Shown here: positions 21,703 through 34,392 of the stretch, piece after piece
Numbering within the stretch: the stretch's first letter is position 1
Layout: each line of letters begins with the position of its first letter
Assembly: GCF_932294415.1 (NCBI RefSeq)
Contig: NC_065538.1
Location: forward strand, 17,645,656 to 17,709,655
Reading direction: 5' to 3'
Origin: Quercus robur
Lineage: Eukaryota; Streptophyta; Magnoliopsida; Fagales; Fagaceae
DNA: 64,000 bases
Made by a program: the position numbers and the translations under genes
The notes under the pieces: model-generated
What the model was told of the DNA's origin: nothing
Database searches by the model: none
The model's input: the letters and a program-made list of their open reading frames with translations, nothing else

Positions 21703-23891
21703 TGTTAAGTTAAGATAGCTTGACCCCAGTTAATTAATTCAATTGTCCAAGTTGATTAATTAGGTTCAATTGCATGCAAAGTGTGAAGGCACCAACAAAT
21801 CACCAAATAAACTAAATGTAGCGGAAATTAAATTTACACAGTAATTTTTTGACAAATAGAGAAAACCTCTTACAAAGCAAAAACCCCATCGGGTGATTTT
21901 AAGGTCACCACTCCCAAAAATTCACTAATCAACAATCAAGCGGTTACAAGAATAAGGAATCTTACCACTATCCTGGCTTATTCCAAAATACCAACTAACA
22001 ATTGAACCTTTGCTTCAATACCATATTAAACTTGATCTTGTAGTAGCCTTCTTTCCTTTGATGCACAAATCTCCAATCTATGACTAACCCTTTATATGGA
22101 TCCTAGCACGTGACTAACTCCAGCAACTTTAAACGATGTTGTTAGCTACAAAGTTCTTCACGTCATCAACAATGAAGATCATGAAACACTTGGTTACAAA
22201 ATCCTATGACGTATGTGAGAGTGCTTTTTCTCTAGCACTCAGGCCCAAGGATCCCGGGCCGAATAGTTGTAGTTTGGTGGATCGGGCTTTGATTCATCGT
22301 AGTTAAAGGGCTGTTTAAGAATCAAGTGGTGCACAGGGCATGCGTCCTACAATACATATAAACTAACAAACAAGGATATTTGTATTGAACAACAAATCAA
22401 AACAGCAAAGTAATGCAGAGAACAAAATAGTAAAAGCACAAAGTAATGATTAGGGATCCTCAAATCAGTAAAGAATATTTCATTGAATTTTCTTTATTAT
22501 GATTACAATACGCTCACTAAGATGTGATACAAGGTTCAAGTAAGCTCAAAAATTACAGTCTTAAATGGTTATTCTAACCTTTAAGACTTGCAAAGTTTGA
22601 TTCTTTTTTAATCCGAGTATGTGCTATAGTGGCTTTCTCTAGGATACCGGGAAGTAATTTTGCTAATTTTCTCTGAATTTTTCTTCTCGACAGAATTTTA
22701 TCAATGATTCTCCCGTCCCAAAATTTTCTGCCTTTCTTCGCAATCCTTTCCCCCTTTTTATAGTGTTATTTTGGAGTCCCAGGGGAACTGTTGATTCCCC
22801 TGTTTTGCCCTCTAAGTACCAGAGTATGTGTTGTGCCCATCGCCCAGTAGGTTCAGTTTCCCTGTTCTTCATTCTTTCCTTCCTTTTAGTTTTGTTTTTT
22901 TGAAAGTCTATGGCTGACTACCTATTTCGGAATATGCTGAGGTCACTCTCTTCACGATCCAACTTTTGGCCGTACTTCTTCTTTATCTTTTTTCTCAAAC
23001 GGGCAGAATCCCACTCTGCCGGTTTGAAAGTCTTTCGCTGCTACCCCCTTTTTTATACTTCTTCATTCTGGTTCCCCGAGGTGCTACCCACTTGCACTAT
23101 GAGAAGTCGCTGATTTTTTCCTCTTTTTCTTGCTGGGTCGTTTGACACTTGAGAAGGACGTGGCCTCTCCTCTATTTCTTGTGTTTCTTTTTGTCTTTTT
23201 CTTTTGAACTGTCTTAATCTTTTCTTGATTGTGCTTACACGCCTGGGGGATCCTAAGCCTTTTTGGCAGTCTCTGAGGATCCCGGCTCAGCTTTCTTCTT
23301 CAATCCTCTGACATGGGCTTCTTTTCTTTTTTTCTTTCTTCTTTTCTCATAAGCTTCTAGGCTTGCCCTTTTTTCTTCTTGATGTTTTTCGGGCTCCAAG
23401 CCTCTATTTCTTTGGGCCTGGGTACTATGACTTTTTTAGACCTTAACAACATACAAACACAATAGCTTCTCACAGAGAAAATAAATCTCTAGGTTTTTGT
23501 ATCCATATATGACGGCTCTTAAAATAAGCCTTATATATGTTTAGCGTTGTGAGAAAAGAAACCCTAAACAAATACATAAGTTTGGGCCGAATTTCAGATC
23601 TGGGAAACTGAAAATCATAATTCTCGATAGATCGAGCTACTGTCGAGCTATCTATCAAGCTTCACATTAAGTCTCAATAGCATGCATTTGTTGAGCTATC
23701 TGTCAAGACTTAGTGAACAGATTTTCTTCACTTGTTTCTTGAATTAATCTTCATGTCTTTTAATATGAACACTTGATATGCTTTGAACAACATATTTCTT
23801 GATAGATTAAACTCATTTTAGATCTACCCAATTACAAGTAAAGTGCATTTTGTCAAAGGATTAGCGAATTACATAAAATACAACCCTAACA
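21703..23891 (-). mobile_element. Solo Copia LTR with perfect TSD, host of a second solo LTR
   Basis: On the minus strand it starts tgttagggttgtattttatg and ends cttaaca/aacaca at 21703. The flanks carry the identical 5-mer taaag (21698-21702 and 23892-23896). No internal retroelement sequence is present, so it is the product of LTR-LTR recombination. Removing the nested LTR and one duplicated 5-mer leaves about 949 bp, a normal Copia LTR length. A relative is at 5733-6450. Confidence 0.87.
22214..23448 (-). mobile_element. Second solo LTR nested in the Copia LTR
   Basis: On the minus strand it begins tgttaaggtctaaaaaagtc and ends cactctcaca. Flanking 5-mers are acgta (22209-22213) and acata (23449-23453), differing at one base. 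It is unrelated to the host LTR, richer in G+C, and contains agg-atcc words repeated near both ends. The homologous sequence at 5.7-6.4 kb lacks this insert. Superfamily is uncertain; Gypsy is likely from its length. Confidence 0.75.
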
Positions 23892-23896
23892 TAAAG

Positions 23897-26800
23897 AGAA
23901 CATCTCTTAATGTCTCTCAAAAACTCTCCCTCTCACTTTTACAAAATCTAAGATTAGAATTCTCTCTTTTTTAATTATTTTGAACTTTTTATGGAAAAAT
24001 AAAAAAGTTACCAACTTTTTTGACAGTTTTTTCTATTCCCATTAAAATGTTTCCAAAAATGGATGATTAATGAGCATCCTAAGGGCATACATTAATCAAA
24101 CATTAAAAAAGACTTTTGTGTATTTTTGTTTGTTGTATTAAGGTCTGCTCCCTATTATTTATGGGGTAATTAATATCACATGTCTAGCCTCTTCAATCTT
24201 TGCAGCTTTCATAATTAGTTATGGTAGCAGTGGAGCTGGATTGTTTGATATTTGTTGCTACTTGTTGGTAGTCTAAAGCCTGATGTGTTCACATTGTCTA
24301 AAGTCTCTGACATCATCTCGTGCAGCATCTGAGAGAGAATGGTAGTTGTGGAGAGGAAGAAGAAAGCTAATCTAGAGTTTTGAGAGAGAGAGAGACCTCT
24401 CTGGATTTTCAATCTTAGAGAGAGAAAGCATCTGAGATTTGGGTTTTAGAAACGGATTAGTTTAGAAGTTTAGAAGTTAGAACCAAAATGTGGTTAGATA
24501 ATTTGGTTCATCCGGTTTGGTTTGATGAATAAATATGCTAAGTCATTTTTTTTTTTAATTGGTGGCATGTATTTATGGGGTGCTATTTGATGGAGGACCA
24601 CCTCATTTGTCCACTAGGAGGGCCTAATAATTTGTCTAGGTTGGTTTTTCCTAGGACAACGTACACTTGGCGATGGAGAAATTAAAATTCAAAAAGTCTA
24701 CAAAGACTGTCAAGAAGTCTCAATCAATTACCCCAATTCTCTCTTAAACAAAAATTTTACTATTTTCACTTATAATTTTCTCTTATTTTATTCAACGATT
24801 GAAATTGATTGGTTCTTTTTCCAACTTTCTTGATAGCAATTGCATCAATCTTGTTGTCGACTATCTAATTCAATGATGTGTTCTGTGCAGAAGTCCCACT
24901 ACGCAGAGCTTCATTTAGACCCACAATGTACAAAAAATTATAGGTTCACAAACTTATTTTTCACCACAACTTTGTCTAGAAATTTTGAGAGAGAAGGGAA
25001 AATGATGAGTTTATGAGGAAATGGTAAGCAATAATTCAGAGCCTTGTGAGAAGTTTACAAAGAAATAGCTTCCCAATTGCATTAACCTTACTATTAATTT
25101 TTTCTTAAGGATTGATCAAGGTAGCCCTAAGGCCCATAACTGTAAAAGCCTTAAAATTATTCTCTAAAAAAAATCCTTAAATTTGTTTAATGATGTTCAA
25201 ACTTTATTCCAAACCCATGCATTCTGTTTTTATTTTTTATAATTTAACAGTTGGGGTTTTGGGATTTAAAACGCATGCGTTGCTTAAGATCTTCAAGAGC
25301 AGTTATTTTTTAGTTAAAACTCTTTCAAATTTTAATTTTACCTGCACTTAAGATCTCAAATTGCAAAATTTAATTTTAAGAGACCAAATGAAAGTACTTA
25401 TTTTGCTTGAACAAGGTTTTACATATTCTTCGTTCATTTGTATAAAGTTAGACAATTTGATAGTTAATATAATTTGATGATTACATCAATGGATAGGAAA
25501 GAGTTGAATCCTAGATGTGTTCATTCAAAACATTAGAAAGCGTCAATTGAACTATAAAACTTTTGACAGATACTTTCAAGAGCTAAAAGCCTAAAACCCA
25601 ATAATACTAGGATTTAAACCAAATAGAAAGAAAAAACAATACATCGAAATCTAAACCTTTTCTTATTATCTAAAATACAACAATATTTATCCAAAAAAAT
25701 GTATAGATCGAAGATTAAAAAAATGTTAAACAAACACTTTAAGGATTCAAAATTCAACAAAACCATGATTCAAAATTAAAAAGAAAAGAAGGAAAAAAAA
25801 TCGGAGCTAGGTTAAAATACATACTTTCTTTTTCTAATATTTAAAACAAAAAAACCATATTTCCAAAATTTATAAAACAAGGAAAAGAAAAAAAAAATGA
25901 AACAAACAATTTATGGCCCAAAACCTAACAAAACCATGATTCAAATTAAAATAGAAAAAAAAAAATCACATCAAGTTCCAAAATTTCTCCCCCTAAAATC
26001 CAAAACATAAAATGCATCTAAAAGAATTGATGAATTATTGAAAAAAAAAAAAAAAACTTAAAGAATGCCTCCACATCTCCAAGATGTATATAGGCATTTG
26101 AATCGTGGGACTACCTGCCCTGGAGTCCGGAGATCATTACCCTTGAACTTCAAAGGACTAGGAAACCCAGTTGGAAAGTGACCTTCTTTACAAGGTCGGC
26201 ATTGTCTTCTGTCTAAAAATTGGGCCCATTCATGGATGATGTTCATTTCATCGTCTCTACATTTTAGCGCCCGAATTGGTGTATTTTAATTTCGTAACTC
26301 ATTAATTGAATTAAATAAGTCTCATGACTAGTAAATAAGTCATGTGAATAAAAGTGCACGTGGATTGTCATTGGATTGCCACATATGGACTGGAGGAGAA
26401 TTTTGTCCTTCCCTAATAGATACGCTCCCAATTTAGTTTTCTTCTCTATAGTTGTGTGTCTTATAGTTGGGTTTTTTGTCATTTAATTTGATTTGAAATC
26501 TTTTTCAGAACTCAGGTTTTCAACTAAAAAATTTAGGGAAAACATTATTGTTTTTAGGACATTGAAATGAGGGAATTAAAAACACAATGAATTACTATAA
26601 AAAAAAAAAACAATGCAGAACTATTCATATGCAGCACAATGAGGGTAACACATTATGCTTTTAGTGTGCTTGACATCTTTCAATAAAAAAATTTGTTAGA
26701 ATAACGGTCTGGTGTCAAAATTTTCAGTCTTAAGGTCCTAGTCTCTTAGATCAGCCATGATGTCATGGGGATCAGGTATGAGTGTAGGACACGTATGGTT

Positions 26801-27120
26801 TATCAGGATCTCTAGTGATGTGTTCAAAATTTTAAATGGCATATACTTTTTTTTTTTTTTTTTTGAGAAAGAAAATGGCATATACTTAAGTTCTTCCAAA
26901 AATAATTTGAATGTTATTGTAAACTGAGAGTTCTTATAAATTTATGTGTTTGTTTGTTAATTATAAAAGCTGATTCTATTGTTAATGTCATGCAGAAACT
27001 AATTTTAAGATATTTCATATTTTAGATTGCCAGTAGAAGTATTCAATCACACGATTTTTGTTTTTTAAAGCAAATGCCCCTGTGGTGATTTTGTTGTTGT
27101 CATTGGTGTAATTTTTAAAA
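23897..27120. other. Intergenic DNA without recognised genes
   Basis: No gene seen. A purine-rich block lies around 24350-24430. Bases about 25310-26280 share several blocks with 59405-61690 (aaactctttcaaattttaat, attgggcccat.catggat.atgtt) and may be a dispersed element. A runs occur at 26040-26056 and T runs at 26849-26864. Confidence 0.55.
25310..26280. repeat. Dispersed repeat shared with 59405-61690
   Basis: Both locations start with aaactctttcaaattttaat, continue with ...agtact/acttatt...gaataag or gaacaagg words, include a long A run, and finish with a block around gggcccat.catggat.atgtt. The second copy is longer because of the inverted minisatellite. No ends or target duplications could be fixed. 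Confidence 0.4.
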
Positions 27121-27433
27121 CTAGCCTCTGAGCACGCGCTCACGCGCGTGCTCAGAGGCTCTTCTATTTTTTGGGTAAGGATTAATTTAGAGCATTTATT
27201 ATAATTTGGAATTATTACATTTTCCAATCACAAAAAAAAAACCTACGGGGTGTGATGAAAAAATTATTTCACTTGCAAACACATAATACTCATCACACCC
27301 CTAGGTTTTTTTTTTTTTTTTTGTGATTGAAAAATGTAATAATTCCAAATTATAATAAATGCTCTAAATTAATCCTTACCCAAAAAATAGAAGAGCCTCT
27401 GAGCACGCACGTGAGCGCATGCTCAGAGGCTAG
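27121..27433. repeat. Palindrome of two outward-facing Helitron 3' ends
   Basis: The left arm (27121 to about 27262) and right arm (about 27290 to 27433) are near-identical inverted copies of about 145 bp. Each ends in a long hairpin and ctag followed by t. The left copy faces minus and closes the Helitron; the right copy faces plus. The right hairpin has one mismatch that the left lacks. It could also be a separate fold-back element. Confidence 0.85.
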
Positions 27434-27730
27434 TATTCCATATTTATTATCCATTTTTGCCACCAAAAAAAATTTATGCGGTTATCAACGTGTTATTGAT
27501 TGGGAGATAATGCAATAATTTAGTATTAACCTTTAGGGGGAGGAAAAAACAGATCCTCTAAATAAATCTTATAAATAGTGCATATATTGAAAATGCATAA
27601 TAAAATTGTAACAATAAGACTACTTACAAAATACATGTGATGACCTTTACAAAAGCAATTATGATAAAACTGTAAAATAATGCAGTACATCTGAAACATG
27701 GAATAGGTGAACTTATTAATATTATGACGA

Positions 27731-28778
27731 CTACGATGGAGAAGTTGGTGGAGCAATGCTATTTGTTTCACATTCTAATTGCTTTCCAGCAGCATTTGCC
27801 ATGAGCCTATGATACAAAATGTGTTAGTTTGTGTTATTAATAGAGAGTTTAAAACGTACATAATAATGATAAGCACTATAAACATCATGCATAAAATTGT
27901 AAAATGAAATATTTGAACTAACCTTGTGATGATATTGCATAGCTCCATGTATGTGAAATGGTCTACTTCAGCTTGGGACTTGAAGAACTATCATTTAATT
28001 ACCAAAATTTAAAAAAAAAAAATTTAATTTTAAAACTATATAATTTTTTTTTTAAGTAGATGTGGTAATGTTTTGTACCTGCTTTATTATCGCATCGTCC
28101 TTGACTCTCAATTTCTGTTTGTCTTTACTGTTTTTGGTGTTGAAGATTGCATCGTCCTTGGTTTTTTTTTGTTCGTATCTTTTTTTGCTCTTTGATGTAG
28201 GAAACCACATTGTCCTTGATTTTCATTCTCCGTTTGTCTCTGTTGGCATGAGTGTTAGAGATCACATCGTCCTTCATTTTTCCTTTGTCTTTATTCTTAT
28301 GGATGTTGGAAACTTCATTGCTCTTGATAGTGATTTGTTGTTTGTCTTTGTTCTTGGTCCTTCAAAATGAAGGGAAAAAAATGTTTGTATATTAAAATTA
28401 TCAATTAGTTATTTTCCTATTTTAAAAAATAGCATAACAAACCTTTCCAATTCTTGTGACTCTAAAACTCATTTCACTTCTCTCCAAAGCTCTTTCTTGT
28501 CAGCTTGAACAGTGAATCCCCAACCAAGTGAATAAATTTGCAATTTTCGAACCTAACCCATTCGCAGCATGACATTTTTAATATTAATTTTGATAAAACA
28601 GTAGAAAGGATGCTGATTAAAGATATCATTAAAAAGAAATATACCTTGTTATCAATGGCCTCCATGTTCGATATTGACCCCTCATCCTTCCACTTCTCCC
28701 AATGAGCAGTAGGAACAGCATGCACTCCATTATTTAGCATAGTGGACTCAATCCTCACATTTGAGTTAGGCATCCTTC
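27731..28778 (-). pseudogene. Five-exon gene relic downstream of the helicase; possible captured host gene
   Basis: Five exons with GT-AG borders join in phase on the minus strand: 28778-28645, 28552-28443, 28359-28079, 27987-27923, 27806-27731 (stop TAG at 27733-27731). The first encodes RMPNSNVR...MEAIDNK. The third is Lys/Asp-rich, with three or four imperfect repeats around KDDAI.N....KDK. The last two give FFKSQAEVDHFTY...RLMANAAGKQLE and a Pro/Ser tail. A TGA interrupts exon 2 and a one-base shift in an A run interrupts exon 3. I do not recognise the protein. It lacks a visible start exon and lies 138 bases beyond the helicase stop, so it is either a captured fragment or an accessory Helitron gene. 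Structure is better supported than identity. Confidence 0.6.
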
Positions 28779-28915
28779 CTGATACCAATTAATTGTATAC
28801 ATAAAACACTTCAAACAATGAAATATTAAAATAAAGATAGCATAACCATTAAAATTTGTAAATTATTAAAATAAATCTATATGTAAGACAGTTCTTTTCA
28901 ATTGTTAATTAATAC

Positions 28916-31900
28916 CTATGATGAAGGGAACAAAACATCTTTATACACAATATTTCTTGTATGAACACCTTCCTTCTCAGGTATTCTTCCTTTTTGCACC
29001 AATAGTTTTGTGGTGGATTGGGAGACTCCCCTTGACAATGCCACATATAATTGGCCATGACTAAAAACATGATCAGGAAGATAAATTCCAATAGTTGGAA
29101 TTGTTTGACCTTGCGCTTTGTTTATTGTAAGTGCAAAGCTCAAACGTATAGGAAATTGTCGTCTGATCATTACAAATGGCAGTTGTACATTTTCTGTTGT
29201 CTTCAAAGGGATTCTTGGCAAAAAAATGCGTGTACCGACATATTGTCCAGTCAAAATTTCAGCGTCAATTACGTTGTTAAAACATCCACGGCATATCAAT
29301 CTTGTACCATTACATAATCCGGCTTTTGGATCTATATTGCGCAACAACATAATTGGAGCACCCTTTTTTAGCCTTAATATATGTGGTGGTAAACCCCCTG
29401 GAGCTATAGAATTTAGGAATTCTTGTTGATATAGATGTTGTGTATCTCCTTCAACCTCATCAAAAGAATGTAACGTAAACTCATCTCCTGGAAACTGAGA
29501 AATTATCTTTGCATTAAGTTGTTCAACATCATCATTTATAGGTGTTAGCAAAGCCCTATCAACCATATACCTTGCATCATTGACATGTTCTTGTAAATTT
29601 GGAAAAACTTGATCAATCAAGTTGTATATAGAATGCTGACCCTCCCATTGCATTGCCATTGAAGGTGGTAGTTTAATCAAATCATCAATTATATATGGTT
29701 CATTCCCATCACCAATGTGTTGTATGTACTCAGAAAACTCTTCATCATTGCTAGACCTCATATTCTGCTTCAAATGTAACACTTTGACATCTTTTCATAA
29801 TGGGGACTTAACTATGCATGCATCAATCATTTCTGCCTTTGTACCCTTTGGAACAACCGGAAGTACTTGACGAAAATCTCCACCCAAAATTAGCACCTTC
29901 CCACCAAAAGGTAAATTTACTTCCATAATATCTCTAAATGTTCTATCTAAAGATTCGAGTGCACGTCGATTTACCATTGGGGCTTCATCCCAAATTATTA
30001 TGGTGGCACGTCTAATAAGTTCAGCTAAGTCTGATTGTTTACTTATTGAGCAAGTAGATGAAGCATCTAGAGTTAAAGGAATCTTAAACCTGGAATGCGC
30101 TGTTCTTCCACCAGGGAGTAATGTTGCTGCTATGCCAGATGTAGCTGTGGCAATTGCAATGCGACCGGCTTTTCTCAAGGCTGCCAATATTGTGCGATAC
30201 AAAAATATTTTCCCAGTTCCCCCTGGCCCATCAACGAAGAATATCATGCTTTCGTTACGATTAATAACTGTCATGATTGTCTCATATGCAACTTTCTGGT
30301 CGTTATTCAACTTCTCAATTAAAGTGAATTCTTCATCTATATTAGGAATAGTTAGCTCATCTTGTATGAGTCTTGGTATAGTTGAATTATTGTCACATTC
30401 TCCAGTTGAAATCGGCAAATCATACTCTCTAATATGCTTTCCATGTTGCAAGAGTAATGCCTCTAAATCATTGAGAAGTTTATTTGTACGATGTGTCTCT
30501 GTTGTAACAGATGTTGATGGGTAATCTTCTACCATATATGGATAGAACTCATTCCACAATTGTTTTACTCCAATTGGTAAACAAAATACCAATATTGTTG
30601 CAAACAATCTTCTTAAAGCTGACGGCATTCGAATGTCTGTTGCCTCAAGTAGACATTGTCGTATGCTGTTATCATTCTCTAGTAAACCCCTCTGTTCAAC
30701 TGCTTGTTTAAAAGTTGGATAGGTTATCCCATTCTCAGTCAATAAATCATCAAATCCTGTTGGCCCCTTGACATGATTAAGAAGAACACGCAAATTGAAC
30801 TTCTCTCCATCAAATGGTGAAACAGTATATATCCTGCTCACTAATTTTTTATGAGATCTTCTTTTTGTCCATGTTTTGTTTTTATAATCCCAACAATAAT
30901 GCTTAGGGAACTCTCTATATAGATAATTTCGTGCATCATGATCAATCGTATTCATATAAAAAAATTCAGTGAGCATTGTCTTTTTACTTCGCTCCAAAAC
31001 ATTCGCAATTGGTTCATGTGGTCTAAAATGTACCTGTTGTCTATTTGGAAGATGAATTTGCAAACGAAAAACGGTAGGGTACATTCGATACATAGGGAAA
31101 AAAAATATCTTCCAACATGCCTCTGGAGCACATACCCATCTTGCATCAATGTATTGTTGGACCTCATCATAATTTGGGCCTGGTCTAACTTCCATAGAGA
31201 CACGATCTGGGCCTTTATACACATATTTGTATAAGTACTTTACACTCTTGATACTGCAACATATTTCAACATTAATATGACAATTATATTTTAGCAGTAA
31301 CCAAGAATTATATGGAACAACCCAAGTGTTGTCTACCATAATCCTGCAATGATCATTCAATGGCACGGGATTATTAGTATCATATCGTTTGTAAACAGGA
31401 TATGAGTCATTGCCTTGGTAGGTTTCTAGCGAGAAAGGTTTTGGGTATCCTTTTTTACATCGCCCATTTTTCATACATGGTGATCTTGGATTTTGTACTC
31501 CGCAAGGACCATGTATTATATGTTTCAGTACAGTTTTATGTAACTAAGGTTGTTCCTCCTTACACGGTATTTCTGCTTTAACAACTCGATCGTAATCCTT
31601 TGAATTATGCAATTTATCATCTTCATCAAGAATTATAAGCATGTGTGCATGTGGTAAACCCCTTTTTTGGAACTCAAAGACTTGCACATATACAATAACT
31701 CTTCCGAGAACCCCCTTAACCACAATATCATCTTTCAATTCTTCAAATTTCGATTTGAAAACTCTTGCAAGCAAGTCTGGACGATCTTGTGCGATTTGTG
31801 CGGGTAAAAGCTCATTTTGGATTTCTTCCCATCCTGGATTACACATCATTGTGATGAATAAATCTGGTTTCCCAAACTTTTGAACCAATGACATTGCATC

Positions 31901-34392
31901 TTGAAATCGTTGGATCATATTGCGTGGGCTTCCCACAAATGATAAAGGTAGAATGGTTCTATGTCCAACATTTCCTAAATATAAGGTGAAAAAGTTGGGT
32001 CATTAATAAATATTCCTACCAATTTTCCATTAATAAGATAATGTAAATTTCAAATGTAAAATTACCATTACCAGTATCACTCTCTCCTTCATGGAAAGCA
32101 TCTTGTAGGCCTTGGTACAGATCCGCCCTAATAGAATCTTGATTGTGCTCAAACCACCTAAGCTTGTGTGTTTCAATTTTTACATAATTATCAACAACAT
32201 ACTGTTGTGAAAGGCGTCCTCCATACCAAATCATTGATAGAGCATCATCGCAAATCTTGGACATTAGTAAAAATAGATATAGGTTCAGTTATTTTATAGT
32301 GTAAGCGGCATTTTAAAGTTAAAAAAATTGAAAATAATAAATCTGTTACCTGAAAGATGAATGCATAATAATCACGACATGACACTTTATTTCTATTAGT
32401 GTCGCGTGTATTGATATCCCATCCATATGTTCCAAATGGGAAAAGTATTGGGTACTGCAATGGATCATAATATCCTGCTGTATCTTGAACATTGATCAAA
32501 TTACCACCAAATGTTTGAACCAAAATTTCTCTACCACTTAAATGACCAGCTTCTTCTCCTCCTACAATAATAGTTGCCACTTGGGAAGCACTGGGAAGGC
32601 AATATTGAGGTTGGTTTAAAGGTTGTTCTTTAATCAGAAGTTTACATTGATGTAAATTTGGACTTCGAGATAGTTGACGAAATTTCTCCACAAATAGGTT
32701 ATGCATGTCTAAGATCCTTTGAATAAGTTGCACAATATCTTCATGAGCTTCTACAAGTTGAGACATTCTGTGTTGTATTTCAAGACCAGTGTCGTAGATA
32801 TATAATTGTAGATGCCGTACACTTAGAGGTGTATGTGATAAAAGACTACCAATTCTATGATAGATGGCACCTTGGGCCCAAAATGTATATATTCCTCGAC
32901 TATTCAAGGCCATGGTTTCATCCACGTGCACTCCCATTGAGGTAAATGCAAACATGTTGTTGTAAAACCGTATATATTGCCTGAAATGTTTGCCTCGTGG
33001 TGTTTGCTCACAAATGAGCTCCCTAAATTCAGGACAAATTGGTATGTTGGGTAAGGATATTTTTCCATCCTTGCAACACATTGAGGATGTCTCTCGATGG
33101 AACAAACGGGCATTACAAAAGCAACATGTCTTTGGTTGTGGTAGTTGGTACCTAATGGTCTGTATACCTTCTTTATAATCCTTTGCACAATTGTATCTGC
33201 CTCGCATACAATTTATTACATGTGCAGTACCATCAAACGTGTTGTTAACACCTAATTTTTATTTTGAGGAAAAAATTAGTGATAAAGAGTGTTATGATAG
33301 TTGTGAAAGAAAATATTAAAATTGTACGAAATATTATGTTGTGGAATAAGCAAAATATTAATAATTTTTCAAATATGCAGCTTATTAACAAATAATAAAA
33401 TTGATAATGATAAACATGTAAATTGAAATTAAAATGGTGAGATTAAGTAACAAACCTTGTTCTCTGTAGCCATCCCCGTGATTTTGACAATTTATATTTT
33501 CAACTGCTTCTGTTCTTTCTACACCTGCAATGTAATTATAGAAAATGCTCAATTGATGTTATTATATATAAAAAATAATGATGAAATGTTTATAGAAGGA
33601 TATAAACATGAAATTGAGGATAAAAATGGTAACATTGAGTAACGAACCTTGTTCTCTATAGGCATCCCCTTGGTTTTGCTCAACTATATTTTCAACTCCT
33701 TCAATTCTTTCTGTAACTGCAATGTATTTATATAAAATGCTCAATTGGTGTAATTATATATAAAAAAAATATGGTTAAAGCTTTATCAATATATTATATA
33801 AGACTTACCAGTAGTAACATTAGAATTTATATGACTTGATCCAGCCTCAAAGTCATTCGCCATTATAGTTGGATAGGTTGGAGGGAGACCTAAATTTAAT
33901 ATTATAAACATTGACTTAGTATCTTTGTATACATTGACATACAATTAACATGCCAGAGATTACGGATTTTATCAAAATAATAAGATTCCAATCAATGAAG
34001 AATGTTTAAACAGCTTAAACTATAATCTCACCACTGACTTCTTGCATAGCCCTATGCTCAACTGGCATATTGCGTGCCAAGTTACGGATATGGGTAAGCC
34101 GACGACTTCGTCCATCCTCGTGATTAGGTGGTATTAGTGATGGGTTTGTTGATGTTGAATTAGAATGTACAACATCTTCTTCATTTAAATTTGTTGGGCC
34201 TCCCACTAAAATGTGATCACCACCTAAAGTTTGTTGCCTTTGTCTTGAGTAATTAGCACGACGTCTTGCCAATCGAATATTTCTGCTTTCATTGTCTTCT
34301 CGTTGTCTTCTCAAGCGAGCATAATATCTCCATTGTTCTCGACGACGTTCTATGTCATCGGTATTCACCGCCGATGTATTTTGCAAACTCAT
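28916..34392 (-). pseudogene. Helitron Rep-helicase (RepHel), seven exons, two nonsense mutations
   Basis: Rolling-circle replicase-helicase of Helitron transposition. Exons joinable in phase: 34392-34032, 33889-33809, 33716-33648, 33524-33456, 33251-32350, 32255-32072, 31974-28916, about 1,574 codons. The Helitron-like N domain starts near SCRDYYAF and continues QQYVVDNYVKIET. The HUH motif is LPHAH (HAH at 31643-31651). The two-tyrosine motif is VKYLYKYVYKG (about 31213-31245). The Pif1-type helicase has Walker A GPGGTGKI (I codon 30206-30208; the family has T), Walker B IIIWDEAPM, then GGDFRQVLP and a C-terminal ALSRG. A TAG at 31544-31546 and a TGA at 29795-29797 are the only breaks in the last exon, best explained as CAG to TAG and TGG to TGA. 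The ATG at 34392 starts an Arg-rich N-terminus. The product would be inactive. Confidence 0.9.
33456..33716 (-). repeat. Duplicated 69-nt exon pair in the Rep-helicase gene
   Basis: Exons 33716-33648 and 33524-33456 are both exactly 69 nt and encode related peptides sharing ER.E.VENI and REQ. Intron sequence around them is repeated too, with a period of 192 bp. Reading phase is preserved, so the duplication lengthens the protein without breaking it. Confidence 0.85.

Noticed and set aside
28062..28370. 102-codon plus-strand hydrophobic frame
   Set aside because: Antisense to the Lys/Asp-rich repeat exon of the minus-strand relic; hydrophobicity is a by-product.
30000..30524. 174-codon plus-strand frame
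   Set aside because: It is antisense to the Helitron helicase and has no domain.
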